Shown here one piece after another: positions 10,570-19,559 of a stretch of DNA of 64,000 nt. The stretch is from CAWJMD01 sp963700925 (lineage in GTDB: Bacteria > Actinomycetota > Actinomycetes > Actinomycetales > CAWJMD01). The notes under the pieces are model-generated. The model was not told the origin of the DNA. It did no database searches and saw nothing but the letters and a program-made list of their open reading frames with translations. Numbering within the stretch: the first letter of the stretch is position 1; each line of letters begins with the position of its first letter. The DNA lies in the NCBI GenBank assembly GCA_963700925.1, contig OY969553.1, positions 2,604,001 to 2,668,000 on the forward strand, read 5' to 3'. Both the position numbers and the translations under genes were made by a program.

Positions 10570-11734
10570 GTGCCGTTCCAGCCTTCGCAGCAGCCGCCCT
10601 TGACGTGGTGGAGCCATACCTGGCGAATCCTGGTGATGCTGCTGATCTCCGGCGCGGCGATGTCCGCGGCGGCCGACTCGCAGACGCGCGTCGCCGTCTG
10701 GTGGCTGGTCGCGGACCTGGGGCTGGGTCTTGCCTGTCTCGTGCTGGTGCACTGGCGTCGCCGGTGGCCCGTGGCGGTGACGACCCTGACGACCCTGGCC
10801 AGTGGCGTGTCGCTGTCGAGCGCGGGTCCGAGCTCGCTCGCGTTGATGTCGTTGACGACGCGACGCCGGTGGCGCGAGATCGGCCCGCTCGCCGCCCTGG
10901 CTCTCGTCGCCTCTGCGACGGTGTTCGCGATCGACCCGCGGACCGCGGACGCGCCCGGCGGTCTGGCCGTCCAGCTCGGCCTGTCCGTCCCCATCCTCGC
11001 GGTGACGGTCGCCTGGGGCATGTACATCGGCTCGCGCCGCGAGCTGCTCTGGACGCTGAGAGACCGGGCCCGCCGCGCGGAGGACGAGCAGGCGCTCCGG
11101 GTGTCGCAGGCCCGCGCCGCGGAGCGCACCCGCATCGCGCGCGAGATGCACGACGTTCTCGCGCACCGGATCTCGCTCGTCACCATGCACGCCGACGCGA
11201 TGACCTACCGCACGGACCTCGACGTCCAGGCGCTGCGCGACTCGGCCGCGGTCATCCAGGAGAGCTCGCACCGAGCCCTGGTGGAGCTGCGCGAGGTGCT
11301 CGGCGTGCTGCGCGACGACCCGGGCGACGCCGCCCCGGAGCGTCCGCAGCCCTCCGCCCGCGACGTCCGAGCCCTGGTCGACGAGCTGGTGCTGGACGGC
11401 ATGCGGGTCGAAGCCGACCTCAGCGCCGACCTCGACGCCGTCCCGGAGACGACAGGTCGCACCCTGTACCGCGTTGTGCAGGAGGCGCTGACGAACGCGC
11501 GCAAGCACGCGCCGAACGCGAGGGTCTCGCTGGTCGTGAGCGGACAGGCGGGGGAGGGGCTGGATCTGCAGGTGCGCAACCCGCTTCGCGCCGGGGTCGA
11601 GCACCAGCCCCCCGCACTCGGGGCTCGGCCTGGTCGGCTTGGCCGAGCGCGCCAGCCTGGCCGGCGGGCGGATCACCCACGGGGCCGACGACGACGGCTT
11701 CGTCCTGCGAGCCTGGCTACCGTGGCCGTCGTGA
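10570..11734 (+). CDS. Sensor histidine kinase (NarL-partner type), frameshifted near the C-terminus
   Basis: The N-terminal 155 residues hold about five hydrophobic segments. A coiled stretch leads to the HisKA_3 motif EMHDVLAH with His194, and then an HATPase region containing VVQEALTNARKHAP. The ATP-binding G-box is out of frame. After the six-C run at 11608-11613 the raw frame reads nonsense and continues into the downstream regulator. Shifting one base restores HSGLGLVGLAERASLAGG and a stop overlapping the regulator start (GTGA at 11731). With five Cs the gene would be a normal kinase of about 387 residues. It is divergent from the ABC exporter pair. Start is GTG at 10570, directly after CGGAG. 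Confidence 0.8.
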
Positions 11735-12384
11735 CCACCCGAGTTCTGCTGACCGACGACGACCCGCTGGTGCGCGGCGGCCTGTCGCTGATGCTCGGCG
11801 GTTCCTCCGAGCTCGAGATCGTCGGCGAGGCGACCAACGGCCAGGAGGCGGTCGACCGGGTTCGTCGCGGCGGGGTCGACGTCGTCCTGATGGACCTGCG
11901 CATGCCCGTCATGGACGGCATCGAGGCGACTGCTCGCATCCGAGCCCTTGCCGACCCGCCTGCCGTCATCGTGCTCACCACGTTCGACGCGGACGACTAC
12001 GTGCTGCGCGCGCTGGCGGCAGGCGCCAACGGCTTCCTGCTCAAGGACACCGGACCGGAGCGGATCATCGACGCCATCACCAAGGTCGTTGCAGGAGAAC
12101 CGATCCTGTCACCGGTGATCACGGCCAGCCTGATCCGTCAGGTGGCCGGTACCGCCGACGACCCGCGCGAGAAGAGAGCGAAGCGGCTCGCCGCGATCCT
12201 GTCCGAGCGCGAGCTGGAGGTGGCGCTCGCGATCGGTCGCGGCGGATCGAACGCGGAGATCGCCGGCGAGCTGTTCATGAGCCAGGCCACCGTCAAGGCG
12301 CACATCTCGAAGATCTTCACCAAGCTGGACGTCACCAACCGCGTGCAGGTGGCGATCACCATGCACGACGCGGGGCTGCTCTGA
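11731..12384 (+). CDS. LuxR/NarL-family response regulator
   Basis: This 217-residue regulator has a receiver domain with acidic pocket LTDDD at 7-11, phosphoacceptor Asp55 in VLMDLRMPVMDG, and a conserved Thr and Lys further on (VLTTFDADDY, LLKD). A C-terminal LuxR-type helix-turn-helix follows (about 150-215: LSERELEVALAIGRGGSNAEIA, then SQATVKAHISKIFTKL). Start is the GTG that overlaps the restored kinase stop. Because of the kinase frame break, kinase and regulator read as one 604-residue chain in the raw sequence. The expected role is transcriptional control of nearby genes, most plausibly the divergent ABC exporter operon (inference). Confidence 0.92.
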   Translation: MTTRVLLTDDDPLVRGGLSLMLGGSSELEIVGEATNGQEAVDRVRRGGVDVVLMDLRMPVMDGIEATARIRALADPPAVIVLTTFDADDYVLRALAAGANGFLLKDTGPERIIDAITKVVAGEPILSPVITASLIRQVAGTADDPREKRAKRLAAILSERELEVALAIGRGGSNAEIAGELFMSQATVKAHISKIFTKLDVTNRVQVAITMHDAGLL

Positions 12385-12399
12385 ATCGCGCAGCCCGTG

Positions 12400-13194
12400 T
12401 CACTGGCTCCCCGGGTGCGCTCGATCGAGCCAGTCGCCGATCAGGGCACCGAGGAGTTCGGGCCGCTCGTGCATCAACGCGTGGCCGGCGTCGTCGACAA
12501 CGGCGAGGGTGGCGCGCGGGTAGTGGTCGAGAAGTTCTGTGGCGCCGGCGTACCCGGCGACCGAGTCGCGTCGTCCCACCGCGATCAAGGTCGGCGCAGA
12601 GAACGTGCCCGACCCCATGTCGATCGTCCACCCGCCGCTGACGACGCGTCCGAGAGACGTCTCGTCGACGAGAGTCGTACCCGGCACGACATGGTCGCGG
12701 TAGCGGCGAGCGGTGGCCGCCGTGCGCACGACGAAGTACTCGTCGAACCCCGCATGCTGGGCGGGCTCGAGCTCGTCGTAGGCGTCGGCGTCCTGGCGAA
12801 CGACTTCGTGGTCCGGCGCGCTCCCAGACCCCGCGCCAACGGCGCACAGCAACCCCAGACCGAGGACGAGGTCAGGTCGCTGCGCGGCCACGCCACGAGC
12901 CAGGTAGGCGCCGTACGAATGCGCGAGCAGCATCACGGGCCCAGCGCCGACGGAGGCGATGAAGTCAGCGAGCAACGCGACCACGTCGTCGTTGCAGGTC
13001 AGTCCGTACGTCGTCGTGCCACCCATGCCCGGCAGATCCGGGTAGATCCGCCGGTAGCCCGCCGCGGGAATGACGGCCTCGATCGCCGCCTCGATCTCGC
13101 GGTGATCGACACCGCCGCCGTGGAGCGCAACGAGCGGCACTCCGCTGCCGTGCTCCTCGTAGTTGACCAGCACCTGATTGATTCGGCTCTCCAC
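12400..13194 (-). CDS. Alpha/beta hydrolase
   Basis: This 264-residue protein has the alpha/beta-hydrolase landmarks: oxyanion segment LVALHGGG at about 21-28, nucleophile elbow LLAHSYGAYLA with Ser93, a probable acid in VGRRDSVAG, and catalytic His in VVDDAGHAL near the C-terminus. Start is GTG at 13194 (VESRINQVLV). The frame is open further upstream, but the upstream part overlaps the aminotransferase remnant and lacks family similarity. Substrate is unknown. It converges with the response regulator gene, with 15 bases between the two stops and no visible terminator hairpin. Confidence 0.85.
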   Translation of the reverse strand: MESRINQVLVNYEEHGSGVPLVALHGGGVDHREIEAAIEAVIPAAGYRRIYPDLPGMGGTTTYGLTCNDDVVALLADFIASVGAGPVMLLAHSYGAYLARGVAAQRPDLVLGLGLLCAVGAGSGSAPDHEVVRQDADAYDELEPAQHAGFDEYFVVRTAATARRYRDHVVPGTTLVDETSLGRVVSGGWTIDMGSGTFSAPTLIAVGRRDSVAGYAGATELLDHYPRATLAVVDDAGHALMHERPELLGALIGDWLDRAHPGSQ

Positions 13195-13247
13195 GTCGAC
13201 ACCGTAGGGCAGGGTCTCCCGCGTCGATCGCGTCAGGGTCGTTCGAG

Positions 13248-13620
13248 TCAGACCAGCGTGGCCAACGCATCGAGGGCGGCATCCACCTGCTCGGGCGAGG
13301 TCGCGATGCTGGGCCCGAGCCGCAGGTAGGAGATCTCGTACGGCGTCGCGCTGGCCACGACGCCCTTCTCGCGCAAGGACTTCACGGCATTTCCTGGCAG
13401 GGTCTTCGGCACGTCGACGCAGATGATCCCGGCCGAGACCGCGGGGTCGAGGGGGGTGATCAGGTTCAGGCCCGAGATCTCGGTCAGCCCTTCCTTGAGC
13501 CGGGTGGCCTGCTCGACGTTGCGGGCCACGACCCGGTCGCGTCCGATCTCTTGCATGAACCCGAACGCGTCCTTGATCGCCCACTGGTGACAGCTGGCGT
13601 GACGGTTCGGCACGGGCAGC
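13248..13620 (-). pseudogene. C-terminal remnant of a class V aminotransferase
   Basis: About 120 codons match only the last third of class V PLP-dependent enzymes (cysteine desulfurase or EgtE-like). They read NRHASCHQWAIKDAFGF, then an internal helix, SAGIICVDVPKTLPG, and SATPYEISYLRLGPSIATS near the end. The PLP-lysine region and N-terminal two thirds are missing; upstream sequence quickly loses any family resemblance. The open frame does begin further up (13685), but those codons look non-coding. It lies just beyond the 3' end of tRNA-Pro, a common place for insertions and deletions. The protein would not be catalytically active. Confidence 0.7.
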
Positions 13621-13857
13621 GCTGCCGCTGTCGATGCAGCCCAGCTCGCTTGCTGGTGCCCGATTGCGCGTAACGTCCGCCGCACTCCTCAGGACGCGTG
13701 CTTGGCTTCTGACGGTCTGGTGCTTGGCGAGCCCTCGATGTTGCACGCTGGGGCGATGGGCACCTACTGCTGTACTTCGCTGCTGTACTCGGCTCTCGGA
13801 AGCCAAAAGGCCGGCGCTCCCAAGGGGAGAACCAGCCTCTGACCTGCAGTCTTTCGG

Positions 13858-13931
<74 letters not shown>

Positions 13932-13999
13932 GTGGAGCAGGGGCCAGCGTAGCCGAGCGGTCACCCGTCCACGAAACCGGTTGAAAGCCCGCCCCGGCG

Positions 14000-14914
14000 T
14001 CAGCGCTTGGCAACGAGCGTCAGGAGCGTCGCCTCGGGTGGGCAGGCGAATCTGATCGGCGCGTAGGGCGACGTGCCGAGCCCAGCCGAAACATGGAGCC
14101 ACGTCTCGGCCTGGTCGTGCCTCCAACGGTGCAGCCCCTTGGCGTACCGCAGCGGCAGGTCGCAGTTCGACACCAGCGCGCCGACGAACGGGACGGCCAC
14201 CTGGCCACCGTGCGTGTGGCCGGCCAGCACGAGGTCGGATGCGTCGTCCGTCATCCGGTCGAGCACGTGCGTGTAGGGGGCGTGGGCGACTCCGATCCGT
14301 AGGTCGGAGCCGTTGGTCGGATCCACCGCACGACGGGCCGCCTCGTAGTCGTCGCGCCCGAGGTGCGGGTCGTCGACCCCGACGAAGTCGATCCGGCGTC
14401 CTGCGACGTCGAGCGAACCGGCCGTGTTGGTCAGGTCGAGCCACCCCGCTGAGGTGAGTCCGCTGACCAGGTCGCCCGTCGGCAGCCGAGGAGCCTTGCC
14501 GTGCACCAGCGAGGGCCCGCCGAAGTACCCGAGCGGGTTCTTCGGACGGGGACCGAAGTAGTCGTTGCTGCCGAGGACGAACGCCCCAGGCACGTCGAGG
14601 AGTGGCTCCAGGGCCTCCAGGGCGGTCGGCACCGCGTCGACGTGGGCGAGGTTGTCGCCGGTGTCGATCACCAGGTCGGGCTCCAGGGCCGCCAGCCCGC
14701 GGACCCACTCGACCGTCTCGCGGCGGTGCGGCGTCAGGTGCAGGTCGCTGAGGTGCAGCACCCGCAGTGGTGCCGAACTGGCGGCGAGCACCGGCACCTC
14801 GAAGCGCCGGAGCCGGAACGCCCGCACCTCGTAGCCCGCTGCCCAGGCGAGGCACCCGGCGCCGACAGCCGCCAACGCCCCGACGACCGGACCGGGGCGC
14901 AGGAAATGAGGCAC
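14000..14914 (-). CDS. Membrane-anchored calcineurin-like metallophosphoesterase
   Basis: The 304-residue protein has one N-terminal hydrophobic segment (about 9-30) and then a metallophosphoesterase domain. Metal motifs in order are HLSDLHL (about 54-60), DTGDN (about 84-88), GSND (about 115-118) and AGHTHGGQ (about 230), covering the binuclear metal ligands. The type resembles YaeI/YkuE lipid phosphatases, but substrate is unknown. Start is GTG at 14914 (VPHFLRPGP). It is divergent from yqeY with 34 bases between. From memory the same neighbour occurs beside ponA2 in M. tuberculosis (Rv3683), which supports the conserved block. Confidence 0.88.
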   Translation of the reverse strand: MPHFLRPGPVVGALAAVGAGCLAWAAGYEVRAFRLRRFEVPVLAASSAPLRVLHLSDLHLTPHRRETVEWVRGLAALEPDLVIDTGDNLAHVDAVPTALEALEPLLDVPGAFVLGSNDYFGPRPKNPLGYFGGPSLVHGKAPRLPTGDLVSGLTSAGWLDLTNTAGSLDVAGRRIDFVGVDDPHLGRDDYEAARRAVDPTNGSDLRIGVAHAPYTHVLDRMTDDASDLVLAGHTHGGQVAVPFVGALVSNCDLPLRYAKGLHRWRHDQAETWLHVSAGLGTSPYAPIRFACPPEATLLTLVAKR

Positions 14915-14948
14915 GACATCAGTCTTCCAGCACTGCGACGATGGAGTC

Positions 14949-15426
14949 ATGTCAGACCAGAGCACCCCCTTGAAGGACCGTCTCCAGACCGACCTGACCC
15001 AGGCCATGCGTGACCGGGACGAGTTGCGCCGCACCACGATCCGGCACCTGATCGCCGCGATCCGCACCGCCGAGGTGGCCGGAGCCACGGCGCGTGAGCT
15101 ATCCGAGGACGAGGTCCAGGCGATCGTGCGGACGGAGGCCAAGAAGCGTCGCGAGTCCGCGGAGCTGTACGCCGACGCGGGCCGCACCGAGCAGGCCGAG
15201 CGCGAGCGCGCCGAGGAGCAGCTGGTCCTGACCTACCTGCCTGCCCAGCTGAGCGCCGACGATTTGGCCGCCGTCGTGGCGGAGGAGGTCGCCGCTGCGG
15301 CGGCAGCAGGGACGCACCGGGATGGCAGCGATGGGAGCCGTCGTTCAGGCGGTTCGCGGCCGTGTCGGGCAGCAGGCGTCAGGCGGTGAGGTCGCCGCCC
15401 AGGTCAAGGCGGCTCTCCAGGGCTGA
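14949..15426 (+). CDS. YqeY/GatB-like family protein (C-terminal frameshift)
   Basis: The N-terminal 115 residues (DRLQTDLTQAMRDRDELR, then TTIRHLIAAI) are the GatB/YqeY helical domain, a family related to the tRNA-binding end of GatB whose cellular role is unclear. In the raw frame the last 25 residues are unrelated and stop at 15389. One base removed within 15290-15311 restores the family ending, GRTGMAAMGAVVQAVRGRVG, with stop at 15426 and about 158 residues. I give the restored end. Start is ATG at 14949. It converges on the PBP gene. Confidence 0.8.
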
Positions 15427-15431
15427 TCCCG

Positions 15432-17834
15432 TCAGCTGCGCAGATTCAACGGGACGGGGCTAGGGGGGAGGGTTGATGCCGCCTCCGCCGCCTCCGCCGC
15501 CTCCGCCACCCCTCCACCGCCACCGCCACCGCCACGACCGCCGCCGCTGCTGATCTTCAGCGTGACCGTCGAGCCGGGGGCCGCGCGCGATCCCGCGGCC
15601 GGCGAGGTCGCGTACACAGTGCCTGCCGGCTGGGGTGAGGCGCTCGGTCGTTCTGTCTGCACCTTGAACCCGGCGCCCTCCAGAGCGGCCTTGGCGTCGG
15701 GCACCGACCTACCGGCGACGTTGGGCACCGCCTTCAGGTTGCCGTATTCGAGCTTCTCGCTGGGCCGCTTGAACGGGATGGACTTCGCGTCCTTCATGGC
15801 GCCGCTCATGTAGCTGTCCCACGTGGGCAGCGCCAGCGTGGAGCCGTAGACCCGCGGGTACCTCCGGCCGTCGATCGTCAGCCCATTGAGCGCCGACGGC
15901 TTGGGGTCGGGAGTGCCGACCCAGACGGACGTCGACAGACCCTCGGGGGTGAACCCGGTGAACCACGTCTCCACGCTGTCGTTCGTCGTGCCGGTCTTTC
16001 CTGCACTCGGAACTCCGATGTTCGTCCCCCGGGCAGTGCCCCTGATCACGGTCTGGCTCAGCGCGTAGGCGACGCCGGTGGCCACGTCGGCATCGATCGC
16101 CTGCGCGCACTCAGGCTCGGGCTTGGCCATGGCCGTGCCGTTGGAGTCGGTCACCGAGACGATCGCGATCGGCTTGCAGTAGATGCCCTTGTTGGCGAAC
16201 GCGGCATACGCGGAGGCCATGGTCAGCGGTACCACCGGGTTGGTGCCCAGCACCGATGCGGGGTTCGCCTCGAGTTCAACCCCGTCGGCCCGGTGAACGC
16301 CCAAGCTCTTCGCCGAGTCGCGGATGTCGCACATGTCGAGCTGACTCGCCATGTTCACGTAAGCGGTGTTCACCGAGGCGTACGTCGCCTGCATCACCGG
16401 GATGTTGCCCTTGGCCTTGCCGTCCGCATTCTGGGGCGTCCACTTCTTGCCCAACCCCCCGCACTCCCCTCGGAAGTCTCGGCCGGGGTAGTACGACGCC
16501 GTGTTGGCGCTGACCCTGTCGTTCAGGTTCCTGCCGTCCTGCAGCCAGGCCACCAGCGTGAAGGGCTTGTAGGTCGACCCTGGCTGGAAGCCCTGGCCAC
16601 CGCCGTACGCCTTGTCGACGTTGTAGTTGATCGCGCTGCCCCCGGGGACCGACTCTTCCTTGGGGTTGTAGACGCGGTTCTGCGCCATGGCCACGATGCT
16701 GCCGGTCTTGGAGTCCACCGACGTGAGGGCCACCCCCACCCCGGACTTGTCCGTCGCCGGCACCCTGTCGTTCACGGCCTTGTCGGCGAGGTCCTGCTTG
16801 GCCCGGTCGAGAGTCGTCGTGATCGTCAGGCCGCCGCGGTAGAGCAGGCGCTGGCGCGCCGCCAGATCTGACCCGAATGCCCCGTCGTTGAGGATCACCT
16901 TCACGACGTACGAGCAGAAGAACGCAGCCTTGCCGGCCGCCGCGCAGCCGTTCGGCGCCTCGGACACCTTCAGCTGCTCGGCCAGCGGCACAGCGACCGC
17001 GGCGTCGTGGGCCGCCTGGTCGATCATCTCGAGGTCGAGCATGCGCTTGAGGACGGTGTTGCGGCGCTGGGTGGCGCGTTCGGGGAAATCGACCGGGTCG
17101 TTGTTCGTGGGGGAGTTGATCATCCCGGCGAGCAGCGCCGCGTCCTGGAGGGTCAGGTCGGCCGCGTTCTTGGAGAGGAAGTGCAGCGACGCGGTCTGGA
17201 TGCCGTACTGGCCGTCCCCGAACAGCGCGATGTTGAGGTAGTTCTCCAGGATCTGGTCCTTGGTGTACTCCTTCTCCGCTGCCAGAGCGAGCTTGATCTC
17301 GCGGAGCTTGCGGCCGTTGTCCGGGTTCTGCAGTGCCTGGATCTGCTCCTTGTCGTCGGCGGCGATCGCCTGGTCGAGCAGCACGTTCTTGATCCACTGC
17401 TGCGTCAGGGTCGAAGCCCCCTGGGGGTCATTGCCCTGCGCGTTGCTCAGCATGGCGCGCGCGATGCCCTGTGGGTCGGCACCGTTGTGCTCGTAGAAGC
17501 GGGAGTCCTCGATCGCGATCGTCGCCTGTCGCATCACCGGCGCCACCTGCGACAGCCGCACCAGAACGCGGTTCTCGTAGTAGAAGTTCGCCATCGGGGT
17601 GCCGTCCGCCCACAGGATGCGGGACTGCTGCGAGAGCGTCCCGACCTCGAGGTCCTCCGGCAGGGAGTCGAAGAAGTCGACTCCGCCGCGCGCGACCTGG
17701 CCCGACGCACCGACGGCCGGGATGAACAGGCCGGCCACGAGCAGGCCGGCGAGCATGCTGGTCGCGACGAAGCCGGCCAAGAGCGCCATCACGCCGCCGA
17801 CGCCGGGGATCGAAGTCTTGGTTAAACGTGCCAT
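15432..17834 (-). CDS. Class A penicillin-binding protein with PASTA domain (PonA2-like)
   Basis: A bifunctional peptidoglycan synthase of about 800 residues. Order: one N-terminal membrane helix (about 15-42); GT51 glycosyltransferase with EDSRFYEH (about 109-116) and QGASTLTQQ (about 138-146); transpeptidase with SxxK at Ser420-Lys423 (PGSTYKPF), SVN at about 487-489 and KTGT at about 613; one PASTA domain (about 690-770); then a Gly-rich tail. The raw tail leaves poly-Gly and ends oddly. A one-base correction near 15507-15514 keeps poly-Gly and stops at 15460 (GGINPPP). ATG at 17834 was chosen over an upstream extension. It is divergent from the WhiB4/WblA gene, as ponA2 is in mycobacteria. 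Confidence 0.93.
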   Translation of the reverse strand: MARLTKTSIPGVGGVMALLAGFVATSMLAGLLVAGLFIPAVGASGQVARGGVDFFDSLPEDLEVGTLSQQSRILWADGTPMANFYYENRVLVRLSQVAPVMRQATIAIEDSRFYEHNGADPQGIARAMLSNAQGNDPQGASTLTQQWIKNVLLDQAIAADDKEQIQALQNPDNGRKLREIKLALAAEKEYTKDQILENYLNIALFGDGQYGIQTASLHFLSKNAADLTLQDAALLAGMINSPTNNDPVDFPERATQRRNTVLKRMLDLEMIDQAAHDAAVAVPLAEQLKVSEAPNGCAAAGKAAFFCSYVVKVILNDGAFGSDLAARQRLLYRGGLTITTTLDRAKQDLADKAVNDRVPATDKSGVGVALTSVDSKTGSIVAMAQNRVYNPKEESVPGGSAINYNVDKAYGGGQGFQPGSTYKPFTLVAWLQDGRNLNDRVSANTASYYPGRDFRGECGGLGKKWTPQNADGKAKGNIPVMQATYASVNTAYVNMASQLDMCDIRDSAKSLGVHRADGVELEANPASVLGTNPVVPLTMASAYAAFANKGIYCKPIAIVSVTDSNGTAMAKPEPECAQAIDADVATGVAYALSQTVIRGTARGTNIGVPSAGKTGTTNDSVETWFTGFTPEGLSTSVWVGTPDPKPSALNGLTIDGRRYPRVYGSTLALPTWDSYMSGAMKDAKSIPFKRPSEKLEYGNLKAVPNVAGRSVPDAKAALEGAGFKVQTERPSASPQPAGTVYATSPAAGSRAAPGSTVTLKISSGGGRGGGGGGGGVAEAAEAAEAASTLPPSPVPLNLRS

Positions 17835-17906
17835 GGACCCAGGGTAAGGGCTGAACCGGCCTAAGCCGGGCCTTCGCACGCCCGCTGGGAGGGGGCCAGG
17901 TGGGGG

Positions 17907-17916
17907 TGACTAGTCA
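17907..17916. promoter_or_regulatory. Perfect 10-bp palindrome in the ponA2/whiB4 divergent region
   Basis: TGACTAGTCA lies in the 203-base gap between the divergently transcribed PBP and WhiB-family genes, embedded between G-rich and C-rich flanks. It could be an operator for either gene. No matching regulator is known to me, so function is inferred only from position and symmetry. Confidence 0.35.
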
Positions 17917-18037
17917 TTCCGGGCCCCCAGAGACCATCCCAGTGAGGCATGGGCGTGCAGAGATCCGCTCCGTACGGTTGAAAGCAGAACAAGAGGCGCA
18001 CGGGACAGCCGTGTGCCCGGGGGGGACGGAGCGTGTG

Positions 18038-18358
18038 ATGCACAACGCAGACTGGCTCGACCGGGGCGCTTGCCGCACGAGCAACCCTGACGACCTGTTC
18101 GTGCAGGGCGCTGCCCAGCACCAGGCCAAGGTCGTCTGTCAGAGCTGCGTGGTCAAGACCGAGTGCCTCGCCGACGCCCTGGACAACCAGATCACCTACG
18201 GCGTCTGGGGTGGCATGACGGAGCGCGAGCGCCGCGCGCTGCTCAAGCGCCGCCCGAACGTCAAGTCGTGGCGCCGGCTGCTCGAGGCCGCACGCGACGA
18301 GCACGCGCAGGCCACCGCCGCGCAGGCGCCCAACACTCAGGCCGGCCGCACCGCCTGA
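18038..18358 (+). CDS. wblA: WhiB-family iron-sulfur regulator (WhiB4/WblA type)
   Basis: The 106-residue protein has the four [4Fe-4S] cysteines C12, C34, C37 and C43 (C-x21-C-x2-C-x5-C), the GVWGG turn at 55-59, and a basic C-terminal stretch (RRALLKRRP) for DNA or sigma contact. ATG at 18038 is preceded by GGAG at good spacing; a longer in-frame extension exists but lacks family similarity. The start matches DWLDRGACR near the N-terminus of WblA/WhiB4. Position beside ponA2 and two Get3-like ATPases fits the orthologue (Rv3681c, SCO3579 from memory). These act in oxidative-stress response and, in Streptomyces, development. Confidence 0.93.
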   Translation: MHNADWLDRGACRTSNPDDLFVQGAAQHQAKVVCQSCVVKTECLADALDNQITYGVWGGMTERERRALLKRRPNVKSWRRLLEAARDEHAQATAAQAPNTQAGRTA

Positions 18359-18371
18359 TTCCGGACGGACG

Positions 18372-19559
18372 TCAGCCCGCCAGCTGGTCCCCCACCAGCC
18401 GCAAGCCCTCCAGGTCGTGCACGTCCTCAGCCATCGCCCCCACCTCGGTCGCCGGTACGCCGGGGTGCGCCGCGTGGAACCTCGAGGCGACCGTGTGCTC
18501 GCGCTCCCGGCGCCGCATCCGCTCCGCGTGCAGGCGCAGCAGCCCTGCGGTGACCACGAGGCCCGACCCGTTCCGCCGCCCCTCCGCCTCGACCTGCTCC
18601 TCGAGCTGCTCCGCAGCCGCGAGGCTGCGCTCGGCCGACAGCGACGGCACCGCCGTCGTCTGCACGCGGTTGATCACCAGCCCCGCCAGGGGCATCCGCT
18701 CCGCGTCGAGCCGCTCGACGAAGTACGACGCCTCGCGCAGCGCGTCGGGGTCGGCCGTGGCCACCACGAGAAACGCCGTCCCCTCGTCCTGCAGCCGGGC
18801 GTAGGTGTGCTCGGCGCGCTCGCGGAAGCCGCCGAACATCGTGTCCAGGGCGGCAACGAACGTCTGCACGTCGCCGAGGATCTGGGCGCCGAGCAGGCGC
18901 GTCATCAGTCCGGTCACGCCCCCGACGACGTTCGTGAAGGCCCGCAGGTAGGCCCGTCCGCCCACCTTCGCCGGAGCCATCAGCAGCCGGATGAACCGTC
19001 CGTCGAGAAACGACGACAGCCGCTGCGGGGCGTCGAGGAAGTCGAGCGCCGACCGGCTCGGCGGTGTGTCGACGACGACCAGGTCCCAGGGCTGCTCGCC
19101 GGCGTCGGCTGCGGCCCTGAGCTGCCCGAGCTTCTCCATCGCCATGTACTCGCTCGTGCCGGCGAACGACGACGAGAGCGCTTGGTAGAACGGGTTCGCG
19201 AGGATCTGCTCGGCCTTCTCGGGGCTCGCGTGTGCCTCGACCACTTCGTCGAACGTGCGCTTCATGTCGAGCATCATGGCGTCGAGAGTTCCTGTGCCGG
19301 AGGCTGTTTCGTCCAGAGGCACAGGGCGCGGTGTGTTGTCGAGCAGCTCGAGGCCCATGGCCTGCGCCAGCCGGCGGGCCGGGTCGATGGTCAGCACGAC
19401 CACCTGGCGGCCCCGCTCCGCGGCGCGCAGCGCGAGAGCTGCCGCCGTCGTGGTCTTGCCCACTCCACCTGCGCCGCAGCAGACGATCGTGTGGATGCCC
19501 ATGTCGTCGAGCAGCACGTCGACGTCGAGGTCCGGCACCTCCGGACGGGACGTGCTCAC
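18372..19559 (-). CDS. Get3/ArsA-like ATPase, second of pair
   Basis: This 395-residue SIMIBI ATPase has a P-loop GAGGVGKTT at about 29-37, switch I-like TIDPARRLAQAMG, and switch II VVVDTPPSRSALDFLD. Unlike classical ArsA/Get3 (GKGGVGKT), the first P-loop lysine that reaches across the dimer is Ala. No arsenite-binding cysteine set is seen, so arsenic efflux is unlikely. GTG start overlaps the partner stop by 4 bases, implying coupled synthesis and probably a heterodimer. It is the equivalent of Rv3680, whose pair has been described as Get3-like. Substrate here is unknown. Confidence 0.88.
   Translation of the reverse strand: MSTSRPEVPDLDVDVLLDDMGIHTIVCCGAGGVGKTTTAAALALRAAERGRQVVVLTIDPARRLAQAMGLELLDNTPRPVPLDETASGTGTLDAMMLDMKRTFDEVVEAHASPEKAEQILANPFYQALSSSFAGTSEYMAMEKLGQLRAAADAGEQPWDLVVVDTPPSRSALDFLDAPQRLSSFLDGRFIRLLMAPAKVGGRAYLRAFTNVVGGVTGLMTRLLGAQILGDVQTFVAALDTMFGGFRERAEHTYARLQDEGTAFLVVATADPDALREASYFVERLDAERMPLAGLVINRVQTTAVPSLSAERSLAAAEQLEEQVEAEGRRNGSGLVVTAGLLRLHAERMRRREREHTVASRFHAAHPGVPATEVGAMAEDVHDLEGLRLVGDQLAG

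Noticed and set aside
10570..12384. A natural hybrid kinase-regulator protein of 604 residues
   Set aside because: The linker is nonsense and skips the kinase ATP-lid, and one base less restores two normal proteins with a GTGA overlap.
18034..18044. TGTGATGCACA at the whiB4 start as a Crp site
   Set aside because: Spacing is 3 rather than 6 bases between half-sites and it overlaps the start codon.
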